Shown: positions 27,589-37,500 of the stretch, piece after piece | Layout: the number at the start of each line of letters is the position of its first letter | How positions within the stretch are numbered: position 1 is the first letter of the stretch | Source of the DNA: an uncultured Lachnospiraceae bacterium | GTDB taxonomy: Bacteria > Bacillota > Clostridia > Lachnospirales > Lachnospiraceae | Reading direction: 5' to 3' | NCBI GenBank assembly: GCA_947053345.1 | Contig: CAMRSM010000022.1 | Location: forward strand, 1-64,000 | DNA length: 64,000 nucleotides | Position numbers and translations under genes: made by a program | The notes under the pieces: model-generated | The model's database searches: none | What the model saw: only the letters and a program-made list of their open reading frames with translations | Told to the model about the DNA's origin: nothing

Positions 27589-29201
27589 AAAAGAGCAGGG
27601 AAATACCGGAGAATCTGGCACAGCTGACCGTACAGGTAAAAGAATATGTTGAGGAATTGATTTTTTCGGGGGACGGATGGGAACAAGACAGACAGGAGGT
27701 GAAAAAGAAGAAAAACATGCAGAAGGGAAGGCTGCGGCAGGCACTGCACCGCTGCTGCCTCGGCAGTGAAGGAGACAGGCTGTTTGTGAAGGAATTTATC
27801 AAGGAGGTCATTGCGGAACAGCTTGGTCTGGTGCAGGATGATATTTTCCGGCTGTTTCCGGTGCGCAGGGAGCAGGAACTCAATGCGCAGGATCAATTTG
27901 AAATATTGTTGTATTCGTGCCTGCGGCGTTACGGGGCGGGAGGGCTTTTCCATCTGTGCAAAAAATACCGGCTTCCGCGCGAGCCTTCAAATAGCTGTGG
28001 ACAGAAAGGGGGGAATGCTTGCGGCGGCTATGAAATTTCAGGGGAGGAACTTTTGCGGATGGTAAGGGCGGAGCGCGTAGATATTGCTTATCCGGACTTG
28101 CTAGAGCTTTTGGCGCAGAGGGTTTATCAGGAATTGTACGGTTTTTCTTTCTGCGACCGGCTGATTTCGCAGGAACTTGCCGTGGACGGGGTCTGTGCAG
28201 GACAGGGAGCAGTCTATGTGATGCTTGGCGGCAAAAAGATCCGGCTATCCTTCCTTGCTTTTAAGTCGGAGAACGAACTGGCGCGCGTTGTGCGCAAACT
28301 GAGCAGGAACCATCCGCGGGCACAGTTAAGCCGCCGAAACTGTGCGATGGTGCTGAGCCTGCAAAACGATGCCCGCGTGACATTAGCGAGGCCGCCGGCC
28401 GCGGAGGGATGGAATTTTTATGTGAGAAAATTTAATACCGTATCCGCGCGGGAATTAGGGGAGCTCTTGACGGATGAGAATGCGGTGCTTGCCGTCAGTC
28501 TGTTGCGTATGCTTGTCAAGGGCTGTATGAACCTTGTGGTCACGGGGGAGCAGGCGAGCGGGAAGACGACACTCCTAAAGGCGCTGGTGCGTTTTATTGA
28601 CGGGAAATACAGCATCCGCTTGGCGGAGGGGGCATTCGAGATGCATCTGGCACAACTTTACCCGGAGCGGAATATTTTTTCCATGCAGGAGCACGGGGAG
28701 ATGCAGATGAGAGAAATTCTTGCACTGTTTAAAAAGACAGATACGGATGTGACAATCTGCGGGGAGATTAACGAGCCGCAGGCGGCGGAAGCCTTTGTGC
28801 AGATCGCGCAGTCCGGCGGGCGTTTTACAATGTGCACGAGCCACCACAATACAACCAAACGTCTGGTCTCGTATATGCGGAATGCGCTGTTGAAGGAGGC
28901 AGGCTTTGGGAATGAGAGAACCGCCACGGATCAGGTTGTGGAGGCATTGCACTTTGATGTCCATCTGGAGCAGGATAAAAACGGGCATCGCTATATTGAG
29001 CGCATCACGGAGATCGAGAGGGAGGATGAGAACGGATACTGCCTGAAGGAAATTCTTGTATTTGCGGGTGGGGCTTACCGGCTGGCCGGGCGCATCGGAG
29101 AGGAACATAGGCAGAGGATCTGTAGATTTTATCCGGAATGGAGGGAAGAGGAGGCGGCGGCTGTACTGGCGGAACAGGGGGGAAGATGTATCAAAGAATA
29201 A
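27585..29201 (+). CDS. CpaF/TadA-like secretion ATPase
   Basis: The motor ATPase expected for pilus assembly or secretion. The 538-aa protein has a long divergent N-terminal part (to about 250) and a GspE-type core: Walker A GEQASGKTT at about 321, a Walker B/Asp-box region DTDVTICGEINEPQAAEA, and TMCTSHHNTTKRL where CpaF proteins have their histidine box (THANS). These deviations make it a remote CpaF. The N-terminus (LTVQVKEYVEELIF) and KEFIKEVIAEQLG segment match the alpha-helical N1 domain of the group. It overlaps both neighbours (4 bp upstream, 16 bp downstream). Confidence 0.85.
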   Translation: MKKSREIPENLAQLTVQVKEYVEELIFSGDGWEQDRQEVKKKKNMQKGRLRQALHRCCLGSEGDRLFVKEFIKEVIAEQLGLVQDDIFRLFPVRREQELNAQDQFEILLYSCLRRYGAGGLFHLCKKYRLPREPSNSCGQKGGNACGGYEISGEELLRMVRAERVDIAYPDLLELLAQRVYQELYGFSFCDRLISQELAVDGVCAGQGAVYVMLGGKKIRLSFLAFKSENELARVVRKLSRNHPRAQLSRRNCAMVLSLQNDARVTLARPPAAEGWNFYVRKFNTVSARELGELLTDENAVLAVSLLRMLVKGCMNLVVTGEQASGKTTLLKALVRFIDGKYSIRLAEGAFEMHLAQLYPERNIFSMQEHGEMQMREILALFKKTDTDVTICGEINEPQAAEAFVQIAQSGGRFTMCTSHHNTTKRLVSYMRNALLKEAGFGNERTATDQVVEALHFDVHLEQDKNGHRYIERITEIEREDENGYCLKEILVFAGGAYRLAGRIGEEHRQRICRFYPEWREEEAAAVLAEQGGRCIKE

Positions 29202-30766
29202 AAGAGATGTATCAGTATTATTATCCCTTTTCTGGACGGATGTGCAGAAGAAACGCGGGGATTGCGGCGAGTGGGATTTTGTGCTTTGGTATGTTAGCAG
29301 GCAGCCTGCTGTTTTTTCGGGAAGAAGGCTTCCGCGCGTGGGCACTTTTTCTGTTTTTCTTGTATTTTGTATATCGTGAAGTTTTTTACCTGCTTTTCAG
29401 CCGCGAGGCGAAGAAAGACAAAGAGATTTTCTGTAGGGTCTTAATGAATGTGAGCCACCAGTATTACCGGAGCAATCAGGTGGCAGAAGCCATTTATGAC
29501 GCAGCGGAAGGGATGCCGCTTGAGACGAAGAAGAACTTGCGGCGGATCTATGCGATACTGGGGGAGAAAGATCCGCAGAGCGGGATGGAATTGTATAAGG
29601 GACAAGTAAAAAACAGATTTTACCGGCTTCTTCTTATGCAGATTGCCGCAGTGGAGGAACACGGCGACGAGAGGCTTTTGGAGGGAGGTTCCGTGTTTTT
29701 GTGCAGCCTGAAAGATTTGCGGCTGGAAGCGGAAAGCATGCAGCGCGGTGAACAGCGTATGCGCTATTTGCTTTCAGGGCTTGGCTTTGTCGTTGCCGTA
29801 CCGATGTTTGCAATCCCGGCTGTCCATCGTTGGGCGGTGGGAAATCTTGAGGAACTTTCGGCTTTTTATGACGGGATGGCAGGCAAAAGCCTTGAACTGG
29901 CGGCGTATGCTTTGACATTCCTGCTATATGAACTTCTAAATGGGCTGCGGGGGATTCCTTATCGGCCGATGTTAAACAGGTTGATAAGATGGATGGGGGA
30001 AAGATCCTGGTGGCAGAGGGCTTTTGGAGCATATAAGAAATTTTTTGGGAGGGGCGTTTGGAAAAGGGAGGCGTTCCTGAAACGGCTGGGGGAACAAAGA
30101 ACCGTGCAGGAATTTGTGCTCTGCCAGATGATTGGTTTTTGGACAGCGATTTTTCTGTGTGCCGGTGTCTATGTACAGTACCTGCCCTTCGGGGTGGGGA
30201 AAAATGCGGCATGGCTGCCCATATTGATACTTGCGGGTTACACAGGGGTAAAATATCCTGTCGTGCGCCTTTTCATGGAGCGTCTGGCCTGCCTTGACAA
30301 AAGGGAGGAGGAGGTACTGCGGCTGCAGTTTCTGGTTCGCCTGGAAAAGCGGATTCCAGGTATGACTTCGCCGGAACTGCTGGAACATTTGGAGCAGAAT
30401 GCACAGTTGTTTCGTCCGGCGCTTCGGGAATGTATCGGAAATTACGGGCTGAATGAAAATGAGGCGCTTCTGGCGCTGTGGCAGAGGGAGGACTATCCAC
30501 CGTTCCGCAAGCTGGTCGATATGTTTTTGATGGCGGAGGAAATCGGGGTGGAGGACGCGTTTGGTGAGGTTGACGCGGAGATTGAGCAATTTCTGGAGAA
30601 CCAGAAGCTGGAAATGGAAATCGTCCAGCAGAGGCGGGCGGATTTCGCGGTTTTGTTTGCGTGTGTGCCGGGGGTATTCTTGTTGTTCGGGTATCTGATC
30701 GTGCCTTTTATGGCAGAATGCTTCCGGATGCTGGAGTATTATAATAACAGTTTGTCCGCGGTTTAG
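29186..30766 (+). CDS. type II secretion F-like membrane protein, probable TadB-TadC fusion
   Basis: A 526-aa inner-membrane protein with about seven TM helices. Two stretches look like T2SF domains: one at about residues 70-230 (LMNVSHQYYRSNQVAEAIYDAA ... ending in a TM pair), and one at about 375-520 (LQFLVRLEKRIPG, FLMAEEIGVEDAFGEVDAE, final TM). TadB and TadC are normally two separate proteins of about 300 aa, so this looks like a joined version. The ATG at 29186 lies inside the end of the ATPase gene and has GGGGGGAAG upstream. It should form the membrane platform for the CpaF-like motor. Confidence 0.75.
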   Translation: MYQRIKEMYQYYYPFSGRMCRRNAGIAASGILCFGMLAGSLLFFREEGFRAWALFLFFLYFVYREVFYLLFSREAKKDKEIFCRVLMNVSHQYYRSNQVAEAIYDAAEGMPLETKKNLRRIYAILGEKDPQSGMELYKGQVKNRFYRLLLMQIAAVEEHGDERLLEGGSVFLCSLKDLRLEAESMQRGEQRMRYLLSGLGFVVAVPMFAIPAVHRWAVGNLEELSAFYDGMAGKSLELAAYALTFLLYELLNGLRGIPYRPMLNRLIRWMGERSWWQRAFGAYKKFFGRGVWKREAFLKRLGEQRTVQEFVLCQMIGFWTAIFLCAGVYVQYLPFGVGKNAAWLPILILAGYTGVKYPVVRLFMERLACLDKREEEVLRLQFLVRLEKRIPGMTSPELLEHLEQNAQLFRPALRECIGNYGLNENEALLALWQREDYPPFRKLVDMFLMAEEIGVEDAFGEVDAEIEQFLENQKLEMEIVQQRRADFAVLFACVPGVFLLFGYLIVPFMAECFRMLEYYNNSLSAV

Positions 30767-30903
30767 GGAAGCAGCATTACTGTATAACGCATTGAGCCAT
30801 ATGGTGCAAAAACGGATGGCAGGAATTTGGATGAGGGCTTTGCAGATCATTGGTACTGCCATCACAAAAATCCGCAGGCAGCGGCAGAATGAGAGGGAGA
30901 AGG

Positions 30904-31431
30904 ATGAATACAGAAAGGAATGTAAGAAGAGAGGGAAAAATGAATCAAAGGGAGGAGGGGTTTTTCCTGTCCACGGCGACGAGGGCGCTGATTATCGGCG
31001 TGGCGGTCATAGTGGTATGCATTGTCTGTTCACTTGCGCTTTACATGTCAAAGCAAGGCAAGGCGGCGATCAACACTGGAACGAACCAGTACAACAAGAT
31101 GCTTGAAGATTATCAGGATCTGAACAAAGCGATGTATGACGGCCTTGAGGTGAGTGGCAGCGAGGTCACGACGCTGATCAATAAGCTGGTCTCCGTCCGG
31201 GATTATACGGCAGTGCGCGTCAAAACAAAAGCATCGGATTTTGTTTGTTACAACTATTACTATAACGAGAAGGATAATTCCATTGATAACCGCGAAGGGG
31301 GAGATTTTTTGATGGCACTGCCGGAGGCGAAAGGGGCGGATCATTATATCAACCCACAGGCAGATTTTCTTGGAAGTGTAAGGAAGAACGCAAACGGAAT
31401 TATTATTTGCATTGATTTTGTCCAGCAGTAA
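30904..31431 (+). CDS. single-TM pilin-like protein A of a paralogous pair
   Basis: A protein of 175 aa (163 if the later ATG at 30940 is used) with a short basic N-terminus, one TM helix (ALIIGVAVIVVCIVCSLALYM) and an extracytoplasmic C-terminal domain that ends FVQQ. It shares an STATR-type motif before the helix, a YDGxxxxGSxV motif after it and the FVQ end with the next gene, so the two are paralogues. The layout fits a minor pilin or pseudopilin, but no prepilin cleavage motif of the Flp type is seen. It lies between the platform gene and its paralogue. Confidence 0.7.
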   Translation: MNTERNVRREGKMNQREEGFFLSTATRALIIGVAVIVVCIVCSLALYMSKQGKAAINTGTNQYNKMLEDYQDLNKAMYDGLEVSGSEVTTLINKLVSVRDYTAVRVKTKASDFVCYNYYYNEKDNSIDNREGGDFLMALPEAKGADHYINPQADFLGSVRKNANGIIICIDFVQQ

Positions 31432-31490
31432 AGGAGGAAGCCGGGACTTTGGCGCTTTTATAAGACTGGCAAGGGGAAAGGGGTACAGGG

Positions 31491-31979
31491 ATGAGAAAAA
31501 AGAAATCCAAAGAATGTGGCAGAGGGAGTGACGGGGAAACAGGGCGCTGTCCACTGACTGTTGCGACCCGGTTCTTGACACTTGGTGCGGCGACAATCCT
31601 AAGCTGTCTTCTGATTTCCATCGGAATGCAGCAGTTCCGTCAGGCAAAACAGATTGTAAATATCGCAAGCCGGAGGATGAATGCGTTTGCGCTGTATCTT
31701 TCGCAGGAGGAACTGGCCGCCTATGACGGCATTTTCTTTCAGGGGAGCGATGTTGTTAATTTTTACCGGAGGTTCTTGCAGGGAGGGAACGCGGATTTTG
31801 ACATGGTGGTCGAAAAAGCTGGGAAGGAGTATGCTTTTTCGGCGGGAGGACAGGTAAAAATGCTGACGGAACCGGAGGAGGGAAGTTATTGCAGACCAGA
31901 TGCCATATACCGGTGTGAAATCATAAGAAACGTGAATGACGTGATACTCCAGGTGCGCTTTGTGCAGGAAGAAACTTAG
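31491..31979 (+). CDS. single-TM pilin-like protein B of a paralogous pair
   Basis: A 162-aa protein with a basic N-terminus (MRKKKSKE), a TM helix at about residues 26-45 after TVATR, and an outer domain ending FVQEET. The AAYDGIFFQGSDVVNF stretch matches KAMYDGLEVSGSEVTTL in protein A. GGGG lies before the ATG at 31491. It is 59 bp after its paralogue. A pseudopilin-like role in the apparatus is inferred from topology and place. Confidence 0.7.
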   Translation: MRKKKSKECGRGSDGETGRCPLTVATRFLTLGAATILSCLLISIGMQQFRQAKQIVNIASRRMNAFALYLSQEELAAYDGIFFQGSDVVNFYRRFLQGGNADFDMVVEKAGKEYAFSAGGQVKMLTEPEEGSYCRPDAIYRCEIIRNVNDVILQVRFVQEET

Positions 31980-32002
31980 CAGGCGGAAGAGGGGGTGCAG
32001 GA

Positions 32003-32164
32003 ATGGAGGAACGGGTGGAGTATATTTCTGTCTTTGTATCGGGGGTCGTTTTCTGTATGGCAGTATGGTTGCTGTTTGCACAGTGCGGCAGGCTGGCAGA
32101 GACCTTTGGGCCGACGGGGCTGCGCAGCCTTGAGGTGATGTATGTCCGGTCAATGGATTTTTAA
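32003..32164 (+). CDS. 53-aa single-TM peptide of the Tad-like locus
   Basis: A short gene between the pilin-like pair and the metalloprotease gene. Its product begins MEERVEYISVFVSGVVFCMA and contains one TM helix (residues 8-26), then a short polar tail ending RSMDF. GGGGG lies upstream of the ATG. Its last 23 bp overlap the next gene, a sign of coupling. It has the size of a Flp pilin, but the helix comes without the usual G/A-x4-E cleavage site, so I do not call it one. Confidence 0.55.
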   Translation: MEERVEYISVFVSGVVFCMAVWLLFAQCGRLAETFGPTGLRSLEVMYVRSMDF

Positions 32165-32708
32165 CTTTGTGTTTGCGGCAGGACTTGCGGGCGGCGTTTA
32201 CGGGAGCGCCGTTCTGCTTCATGAGGCCGGGCATGCGCTGGCGGGGTATCTGTTCCGGGCAAAGTGCCTGTGGATACGGGTTGGCGGTATGCTGTGGGTT
32301 CCGGGTGCAGGGGTATTTTTCCGTGCGGTACGCACAGTGCGGCCGGGGGAATGCGCCCTGTCCTGCCCGGATAAAAAAAGCTGCGTCGCGGCGGCACTCG
32401 GAGGTGCTGCCATGAATTTTGTAACAGGTGTAGCGGCCGGGTTTTGCTGCATGCTCCGGAAAGATTCCCTGTTGGTGGATTCTTCCGGGAGTGCCGGATG
32501 GCTGTTTTTTTCCGCAGCGGCGGCGTTTTGTGTTTGCTCGCTGTTGATGTCGGTGTTTAGCTTGTGCATGGCAGTGGCGGGAAAAGGAAATGACGGGATG
32601 TTAATAAAAAGATTGTGCCGGGAGCAGGGGTTTTGTCAAAAATTCCGGCAGGGTCAGCAACGGGATCTGCTGCGTTTGGAGTTTGGTCTGGTGGATGAAA
32701 TGTTTTAG
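32142..32708 (+). CDS. M50-like membrane zinc metalloprotease
   Basis: A 188-aa multi-TM protein with HEAGHAL at residues 27-33 inside the first TM helix, the HExxH zinc site placed as in site-2 proteases. A later LGGAAMNFVTGVAAG stretch matches the usual helix with a conserved Asn, and GKGNDGMLIKRL matches the third-ligand Asp-Gly motif. These three blocks in order support an intramembrane protease. It overlaps the small TM peptide gene. Position inside the pilus-type operon suggests processing of an apparatus component; this is inference. Confidence 0.8.
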   Translation: MSGQWIFNFVFAAGLAGGVYGSAVLLHEAGHALAGYLFRAKCLWIRVGGMLWVPGAGVFFRAVRTVRPGECALSCPDKKSCVAAALGGAAMNFVTGVAAGFCCMLRKDSLLVDSSGSAGWLFFSAAAAFCVCSLLMSVFSLCMAVAGKGNDGMLIKRLCREQGFCQKFRQGQQRDLLRLEFGLVDEMF

Positions 32709-32750
32709 GAAACCAGGAATAAGAAACTGGTTTTGGGAATGGAGGGGCAG

Positions 32751-33179
32751 ATGGAGTGTATGGGGCGTATGACGGGGATTTTCCTTTGTGTCATATGTCT
32801 GACATTGGTTCCGGCGGGACATATGCTTGCGGATGTTGAAAAACAGAAAGCGAATGTGTTGGAAATGCAGGCGGAGCGGTTTTACGCGGGTATGCGGCAG
32901 GGAAGGAGGTTAACGCGGGAAGCGTATGGGCAGTTTGAGGATATGGTAAAGGAATACTGTCCGGACGGCGGCTTTGAGCTGATGTTGGCAAGGAGATATG
33001 TTATGCCTGTTCAGGAAGGAGGTGGTTCCGGCATCCCGATGAGGATTTTGTACCGGGAAGATGTTGAGGGGCTGCTTTTAAAAGAAGGTGAAATAGTTTT
33101 GGATGAAACTGTTTTTATTAGTATCCGGTTGTATGGGAAAAACGGTTTGTCTTATTGCTGCGGGGGCGGGATATGGTAG
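32751..33179 (+). CDS. small secreted or membrane-anchored protein, pseudopilin-like
   Basis: A 142-aa protein with a signal-like TM segment (residues 7-25, MTGIFLCVICLTLVPAGHM) and an outer domain with ERFYAGMRQGRRLTREAYGQFEDMV followed by RRYVMPV. The pattern of a long helix, a G-x-L-[ST] turn and a strand resembles TadE-type minor proteins in related loci; this is a shape match only. The ATG at 32751 is chosen for GGAGGGG upstream. Its stop overlaps the next start. Confidence 0.65.
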   Translation: MECMGRMTGIFLCVICLTLVPAGHMLADVEKQKANVLEMQAERFYAGMRQGRRLTREAYGQFEDMVKEYCPDGGFELMLARRYVMPVQEGGGSGIPMRILYREDVEGLLLKEGEIVLDETVFISIRLYGKNGLSYCCGGGIW

Positions 33180-33853
33180 GGAAGTGGGTTCGGTTCGTTG
33201 ATTGGCTGGTGGCGGTTTTTCTGATGTTTTTGTTTCCGGCGGTATGCATCCATGTTACAATGCGCGGCCGGCATTTCGACGCATGTGCCCAGAGGGTGAA
33301 GGAATACGGGGAAATGATCCAGAAACAGGGATATTTGTCGCTTAAGGCAGCAGGTGCTCTGCTTCTGCAAAAAGATGGGTTGTTGGATGGCGTGACGATC
33401 ACGATTTGGGAGGAGAGTGACGGAAAACGCAAGCTTTTGACCTTGCCGCAGATGGAGGCGGAAGCTTGCAGCTACATGGGGACGAAGGTCTATCCGCTTT
33501 CGGACGGAGACGGGCTTTTGTTTATATTAAGGCTTCCGGCGGACGGTTTTGAGAGGGCGTTTTATCATTTTTGTGGATGGGAGCGGGGGCGGGAGTATTG
33601 GTGCTTTTTTGCCGTGCGGGATGGGTTGTTGGAACGGATTTGGGAAGGTGGGGAAGGAAAAGGTGAAGTTATATCATTATACGATGCTTTTTATGATCCT
33701 GTTTCTCGGAATTGCATCCATGCTGTATGCGCAGGGTCGGATCCGGTCGCGCAGGGAGTGGGAGCGGCAGAAGGTGGAACGGAGCGTAGATCTGGCGGTG
33801 GACGCAGCAGCAGGATATATGGCGACCCACAGCGACGGGAGGCTGCATATTGA
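33173..33853 (+). CDS. single-TM protein, pseudopilin-like, probably with a shifted 3 prime end
   Basis: The first 160 residues look genuine: a TM helix (VDWLVAVFLMFLFPAVCIHV, residues 8-27) and an outer domain with the QKQGYLSLKAAGAL turn also seen in its neighbour. After about residue 164 the frame runs 191 bp inside the next gene with a composition typical of a shadow frame (AAEGGTERRSGGGRSSR). In another frame a TGA at 33664 would overlap the next GTG start by 4 bp in the usual way. So a frameshift in this gene between 33550 and 33660 is likely, though a real long overlap is not excluded. Confidence 0.6.
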   Translation: MVGKWVRFVDWLVAVFLMFLFPAVCIHVTMRGRHFDACAQRVKEYGEMIQKQGYLSLKAAGALLLQKDGLLDGVTITIWEESDGKRKLLTLPQMEAEACSYMGTKVYPLSDGDGLLFILRLPADGFERAFYHFCGWERGREYWCFFAVRDGLLERIWEGGEGKGEVISLYDAFYDPVSRNCIHAVCAGSDPVAQGVGAAEGGTERRSGGGRSSRIYGDPQRREAAY

Positions 33854-34301
33854 TAAAGATGAAGTGCTGGAGGTGTTTTTTTGCAATCTCTATGCGGCGC
33901 TTGGGGCGCTAGACCGCATACCGGAGCAGGAACGCTTGAGAGGATATGTATCCTGTGTGGTCATTGTGGATGTGGATGGGTATTTTTTATGGCATGAAAA
34001 AAAGAATGATGTAGGAAGTGTAAGCGCAATGTGGGAGGAGAAAGTTTTTTTCGGTGCGGGAAAGAGGGAGACAATGCTTGAGAAGGCCGTGCTCGCCGTG
34101 GTACGTGGGCAGGCGCAGGAAAGGGGATTTTTGGAAGGAGAATACCGTCTGGAGCTGCCGGACAGGGAAGGGCTCATAAAGCGCGGAATGGAGGAGCGCG
34201 GCGTGCTTGTCATGCTGCGCGGCATTCCGGAGCATGGATATATGGGAACGTTCGAATATTTTGCGTTTTCCGGCGCGTCTTTATATAAAATAAAAAGATA
34301 A
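33663..34301 (+). CDS. single-TM protein of the Tad-like locus
   Basis: A 212-aa protein starting at a GTG with GGGAAGG upstream. It has one N-terminal TM helix (TMLFMILFLGIASMLYA, residues 6-22) and an extracytoplasmic domain of mixed type (VDLAVDAAAGYMATHSDGRL, then YVSCVVIVDVDGYFLW). It resembles TadE/TadF-like minor proteins in topology. Not recognised by family. It sits between the pseudopilin-like gene and the large exported protein. Confidence 0.68.
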   Translation: MKLYHYTMLFMILFLGIASMLYAQGRIRSRREWERQKVERSVDLAVDAAAGYMATHSDGRLHIDKDEVLEVFFCNLYAALGALDRIPEQERLRGYVSCVVIVDVDGYFLWHEKKNDVGSVSAMWEEKVFFGAGKRETMLEKAVLAVVRGQAQERGFLEGEYRLELPDREGLIKRGMEERGVLVMLRGIPEHGYMGTFEYFAFSGASLYKIKR

Positions 34302-34507
34302 TGGTTGCAGATACCGGAACCGGAGTCAGATATGTATAAAAATATTGGAAAGGCATGCTGACGTTTACAGATAATAAGACGAAAATCCGGGAAAAAGGAG
34401 GGGGCTCTAAACATGGGCAGAGCCGGTTCCGGTATTTGACATATAAAAATGCACAGGAAAGGGGGCGGTGCACAGCTTTTATCGAAAGCAACGAGGATTG
34501 GGGGAAA

Positions 34508-37500
34508 ATGGGAATGGGAAAGAAACGAAAAAAGGGAAGTACAAGGATTGCAGGTACGCTATTGTTTTTCGCTTTTTTGGCGGGAATTTTGGGGTGGTAT
34601 ACGGACGTATGCCCGGCGCAGGCAGCGAGAACGGAGGAGATATCACAGGACAGCCAGATCATTTATTTTGAAGATGGCAGCAGCCTTAAGGTGGACAGTG
34701 ATGAGGAGACGATGACGATCACGGGGACACATGTGAAATCCTCTTCGCGCATTTCGTATATCACCGTCGGATACCATATGACACTAGAGCAGACCGGCGG
34801 TTATGTGGAAGGAAAGGAGCACCGGGAGATCGCAATGTTGGATAAGCGTGAGACGATTACCGACAAGGTTACGACAAGCTATGTGCTCGACCGCCAAAGC
34901 ATTGTCGACGGTGCATACGCGCTGTTCCGGGCAGGGCATCCGTCCGATGTGGAGGATGAGATTTGGATGAAGTTTGTGGAGGAAATCAGCGTGAAAGGGG
35001 GGATAGAGTTTTATCTGCACAATATATTTTCGGTGGTCGAGCGGACTGGGGGATCGGGCAGTGCAGTGATAGCAACCTCAAGGCCGTATCATAATCTTGG
35101 TACGGCGGTGGGGATATCGCCGTGCGTGCCGGGGATTTTAAATGCCGTAAATGAGCTTTACGGGAGTGATTGGTCGGAAGGGACAAAAAAGAAATTGCCG
35201 GAATACTATGACATCCATTTAAAACTTTATGTGAAGCCCTGCAAAGCGAACGTAGTGCTCGTGACAGAAGAGGGAGAAATTATCAGAAGGCTAAAGAATA
35301 ATATCGGAGTTTACCGGAACGCGGAAGTCCGGTACCGCTTTCCGCAAAGCCTGACAGAGCAATTTAGTTTTCAGGGGGAGGATTACAAGCTGACACAGTC
35401 GAGTATCCGCAAAAGTTTTGTCCGTTATCACGATGAGGAAGGGACTGTGCAGAATTATTCCCTAGGCGACAAAAAAGGATTAAAAGTCCGGTTAGCTACA
35501 AGGAGTGTCGCTTTCCCCCAACTTTTGGATGCGGACTCGACCGTTTATTTGGTTTGCGAGAAAGTGAAAGAAGACTCAAAGGAGGAGTGGGAGGAAGAAA
35601 GTTCGGAGGGGCAAGAAACGTTAAGTATACATTTTATGGATCCGGAAAATGTGGTGGTATTACAGGCATGGGAGGAGGAAAAACCACATTTTTGGGTGGA
35701 GGAGGAAGCGGGAGGCATTCCGGTCAACGAAAAATTGATCGTGAAGGGGAATCTTTGGCGGTATTTGTTTGAAGGGCGGTTTTCGTCGAAAAAAGGAGAA
35801 ATCACGTTCCAAATACCTGTGCGGCGGAAATACCGCCTCGTCTGGAAGGAACTGGCAGTAGAAGAAAGCGGTGAGGAAGTTTATGAAACTTTTGAGGATT
35901 GGAGGGAAGTGGAGGTCTGTGTTCCCGTAAAAAGGCAGTATAGTTATGCGGAGATACTGGATTTTTCGTATTATGGACTATCGGAGCTGCTTGTGCAAAA
36001 CGGGGCACTGCCGGGAGAGGAGTTTTTTGCCCGGACGGGGGAAGGGATGCTTTCAGGGATGGCATTCCCGGAGGTATCGTTCAAACATTATGAGGGGAAG
36101 GAAGCGCATTTACAGTATCCGCCGGAGGTTGAGGAAGGGATTGAATTGCCGGTTCTCACCGTTTTTGGGGACGGGGCGATGCCTTCCATCCCACAGGAGG
36201 ATTTTGCGTCACTTGCCCAGGAGAGGGTGTCCGGCATCCGGGTGCGCAGCGATATCTTTTGCTTTGACGCAAGCGCATATATGACGGACGAGTGGAAAGA
36301 GTTTTTTCCGGGGATGGAGATTTCCCTGAATAAGGTATTCGCGGGACTGACAAAGGATGGAGTCGGGGCGGAGGTCAAATCGGAAGCGCTTTTGATTCCG
36401 GAGAAGACAGCAAACGGGATGTATGAGAGCGGGGCAACCGCAAAATACGCAAAGCTTGCGGCATATCCGGATACAGCAGAGGAAAGAATGGAAAATGAAA
36501 TCGGGGAGGTCAACGGTGTTTATGTGTATACTCCGGTATACTGCGATGTAGACTGTAAATCGGACAACAAAAAGTATACACAGTTGATAAACCCACAAGA
36601 AGATTCGGTGCAGCTTGTCCTTGATTCGGACGGGATTACAAGTGAATTGTGGCTCGGTATTTCAAACACCGGGTTTCATTCGGCGAGGCAGGGATATGGG
36701 GAGCGGGATTTTGCCGAAACGCTCGGGACAAAAGGGCTGTCTTACCTTGCAAGGACAACAGAGGGGGTGCTGCGCAACGAAGTACGTTTTCCGTTCGATG
36801 TGTTTCGGGATACGGGGATATTATATGTCAGTTCGGACGATACCTATATCCCGGCGGGAAACTGGGTGGCAATCGGGAAAGAGGCGGTGCGTTTTTATCT
36901 TCCGGAATGGGTGACGGAGGGAAGCTATACGGTGGAATGCCGAAGTGTCGCCTGCAGCTGTCCCGATGATACGGCAAAAGGGGAGATGCAGGCAAACCGG
37001 GACGCGAAAAACTATATTGCAGCCGATAATGTAAAAGTGCAGGTTTCCGGGCGGATCTGCGGATTCTGTCTCTATGATATTGCGGATTATCCGGTGTGGG
37101 AGGAGGTTTTTCGAGATTCTGCTACAGGAAAAATAAAAAATGCGTATGAGAACCGAAAGCTTGGCTATTTGGTTTCCGGTCTGGAGCGGGAAGCGTTGTA
37201 CCGCTACTATGCGGGGACAGCGGACGCGTACGGGAGAAAGCGGGGCGGGAAGCAGTATACACTCCCGGTTCTTGCCGGGGAGCACCCGGAAGGGGGGAAT
37301 GCCTCGACGAAAACCGGTTATACGGTGCGGTTTTTTTTGACAACCATCGGGGAACGCATGGGCAGGAAGGATTCATATGTGAAGATCGTTCCGAAGTTTT
37401 TTTGGGTGGATGCAAAAGGGGAAAACCGCAGGGAAGTGGATTTGTATTATACAAGAAGATTTCCGGACGGGAGAAAATGTTTGGTTAAGATTGGGGATCA

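Noticed and set aside
30792-31106. 104-codon frame starting before the first pilin-like gene
   Set aside because: Poor ribosome site, and its second half is a shadow of the pilin-like gene with typical frame-shifted composition.
32003-32164. Flp pilin call for the 53-aa TM peptide
   Set aside because: Size fits, but there is no G/A-x4-E cleavage and processing motif typical of Flp prepilins.
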